Below, piece after piece: positions 4,118 to 5,057 of a stretch of 5,057 nucleotides of DNA. The notes beneath the pieces are model-generated. The model ran no database searches. It was given only the letters and a program-made list of their open reading frames with translations, and was not told where the DNA came from. The stretch covers positions 1 to 5,057 of the forward strand of contig WFTH01000052.1 in the NCBI GenBank assembly GCA_015485595.1, given 5' to 3'. Position numbers and translations under genes: made by a program. Source of the DNA: Candidatus Microgenomates bacterium (GTDB taxonomy: Bacteria; Patescibacteriota; Microgenomatia; UBA1400; PJMF01). How positions within the stretch are numbered: the stretch's first letter is position 1; every line of letters starts with the position of its first letter.

Positions 4118-5057
4118 CTACTCCAACGGCACCCTATAGACCAAAGACCCGCTAACGGCTAGCACTTGATTAGTCTTTTGCTCATAAACTAAACCGATAG
4201 CCGAGCCTAAGACAAAGTTCTTTACTTCTTTAATGAAGTTGCCGTCCTTATCAAGCTCGATCACTCGATCCTGCTCTGGCGCCAGAACATAGAGTTTGTT
4301 AATGTCGGTAGTCGTGGTTAGATAAACAGGACCAGCCAAAGGCTCTGGTAAGCCCTTTAGCTTAAAATCAAGTCGTCTACCGGCTCGATAACGACTAATT
4401 AAGCCCTCCTGACCACCAGTCCAGATGTCTCCATCTATCACCCAAGAAACCACTTGGTTGTACTTTCCACCTAAGACCGTCTTTAGCCAAGTCTTGGGCT
4501 CTTTATCAAGCTTGGGCCCAAAGCGAAAGATGTTGGCCTCATCCGGGTTATAAAGATAGATAAAGTCTCCGTAAGCTGCCACCAAAGTCGAGCTGTTGAC
4601 CAACTCACTGGCAGCGATCAAGCTCTTAGGCTCGGTGACAGCTGGATCAAACCCGTAAACTCCGTTATCAAGCAAGAGCGCCTGATCTTTGTAGGTAGCT
4701 AGGTCTTTAATCTTGTCTAGACTAACCAAAGCAAACTGGTTAGTTTGGTTTAAAGCTGGGTCGAAAACAAGCAAGAGTTTCTTGGTCTTATCCAGAAGAT
4801 AGAGCTTGTTAGCGGTAAAGGCAGCATCAGAGATTACAAAATCAGCTGAAAAACTTGATATATCCAGGTATATTGGTAATGATTCGAGCTCCTTACTAGA
4901 AGCAACCGTCTCCAAAAAAGCGTTAGTGGCTTGAATCTGCTCCTGAACTAACTTGGCTTCAAGTGAGTTGGCTGGATAGCTAGCTTGGAGCACTTTAAGC
5001 TTTTCTAAAAGCTTCTTGGCTTCGTCTCGAGTTTTAGGTAGCAAGGTTCGATCGGCA
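4118..5057 (-). CDS. Coiled-coil plus beta-propeller protein, 5'-truncated by window edge, function unknown
   Basis: The frame is open to the right edge (first complete codon at 5056), giving 312 visible residues with A-D-R-T before the TTG at 5044. That TTG reads naturally as Leu and has no ribosome site, so the real start lies outside. Numbering from 5056, residues 6-55 form a helical, Lys/Glu/Leu-rich segment (RDEAKKLLEKLKVLQ). Residues about 60-312 hold six blade-like repeats: NKLYLLD (83), QALLLDN (125), DFIYLYN (164), GDIWTGG (209), NKLYVLA (253) and NQVLAVS (295). Their spacing is 39-45 residues, and several are followed by an aromatic/hydrophobic strand ending in D or a similar residue. 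This fits a six-bladed NHL/YncE-like propeller. It resembles large propeller proteins of Candidate Phyla Radiation genomes whose N-termini carry membrane or other domains, but nothing here shows that part. No catalytic motif is seen. It may be a binding or surface scaffold. The TAG stop is followed by an in-frame 25-codon extension. Confidence 0.85.
   Translation of the reverse strand, partial: ADRTLLPKTRDEAKKLLEKLKVLQASYPANSLEAKLVQEQIQATNAFLETVASSKELESLPIYLDISSFSADFVISDAAFTANKLYLLDKTKKLLLVFDPALNQTNQFALVSLDKIKDLATYKDQALLLDNGVYGFDPAVTEPKSLIAASELVNSSTLVAAYGDFIYLYNPDEANIFRFGPKLDKEPKTWLKTVLGGKYNQVVSWVIDGDIWTGGQEGLISRYRAGRRLDFKLKGLPEPLAGPVYLTTTTDINKLYVLAPEQDRVIELDKDGNFIKEVKNFVLGSAIGLVYEQKTNQVLAVSGSLVYRVPLE

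Noticed and set aside
5042..5044. TTG at 5044 as the start of the propeller gene
   Set aside because: The frame continues to the window edge with sense codons (A-D-R-T) and there is no ribosome site; the TTG is an internal Leu codon.

Overview
The window reads as a gene-dense bacterial chromosome segment of moderate GC. It holds one plus-strand gene, cut by the left edge, facing a minus-strand block of six genes, the last cut by the right edge. The genetic code is standard: TAA, TAG and TGA all end genes here. Very tight gene packing, short membrane or coiled-coil proteins of unknown function and a coiled-coil plus beta-propeller protein suggest a Candidate Phyla Radiation/Patescibacteria genome, perhaps Microgenomates-like. 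That placement is an inference from style and remembered family resemblance, not a database result.

Layout. Positions 1-1943 (+) encode a class A penicillin-binding protein (glycosyltransferase plus transpeptidase). The frame is open to the left edge, so the ATG at 93 is internal and the true start lies outside. Its stop is 8 nt from the stop of a convergent gene. Minus strand, in transcription order from the right: a coiled-coil/beta-propeller protein (5057-4118, 5' end missing); a 130-nt spacer; smpB (3987-3532); a 124-nt spacer with a plausible extended -10 promoter; then a compact four-gene unit: a 102-aa helical protein (3407-3099), a two-helix LiaI/LiaF-like membrane protein (3102-2887), cytidylate kinase cmk (2885-2178) and a 71-aa tail-anchored coiled-coil protein (2167-1952). 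Junctions in this unit are a 4-nt ATGA overlap, a 1-nt gap and a 10-nt gap, so co-transcription and translational coupling are likely.

How the genes fit together. The PBP builds peptidoglycan outside the membrane, Cmk supplies CDP/dCDP for nucleic acid and lipid precursors, and SmpB rescues stalled ribosomes with tmRNA. The three small proteins have no assignable function.

The most unusual signals are around smpB. The propeller gene ends in TAG, but the same frame stays open for 25 more protein-like codons to a TAA. smpB itself ends in three consecutive in-frame stops (TAG TAG TAA). I found no convincing mobile element, CRISPR array, tRNA or rRNA, and no clearly new system.
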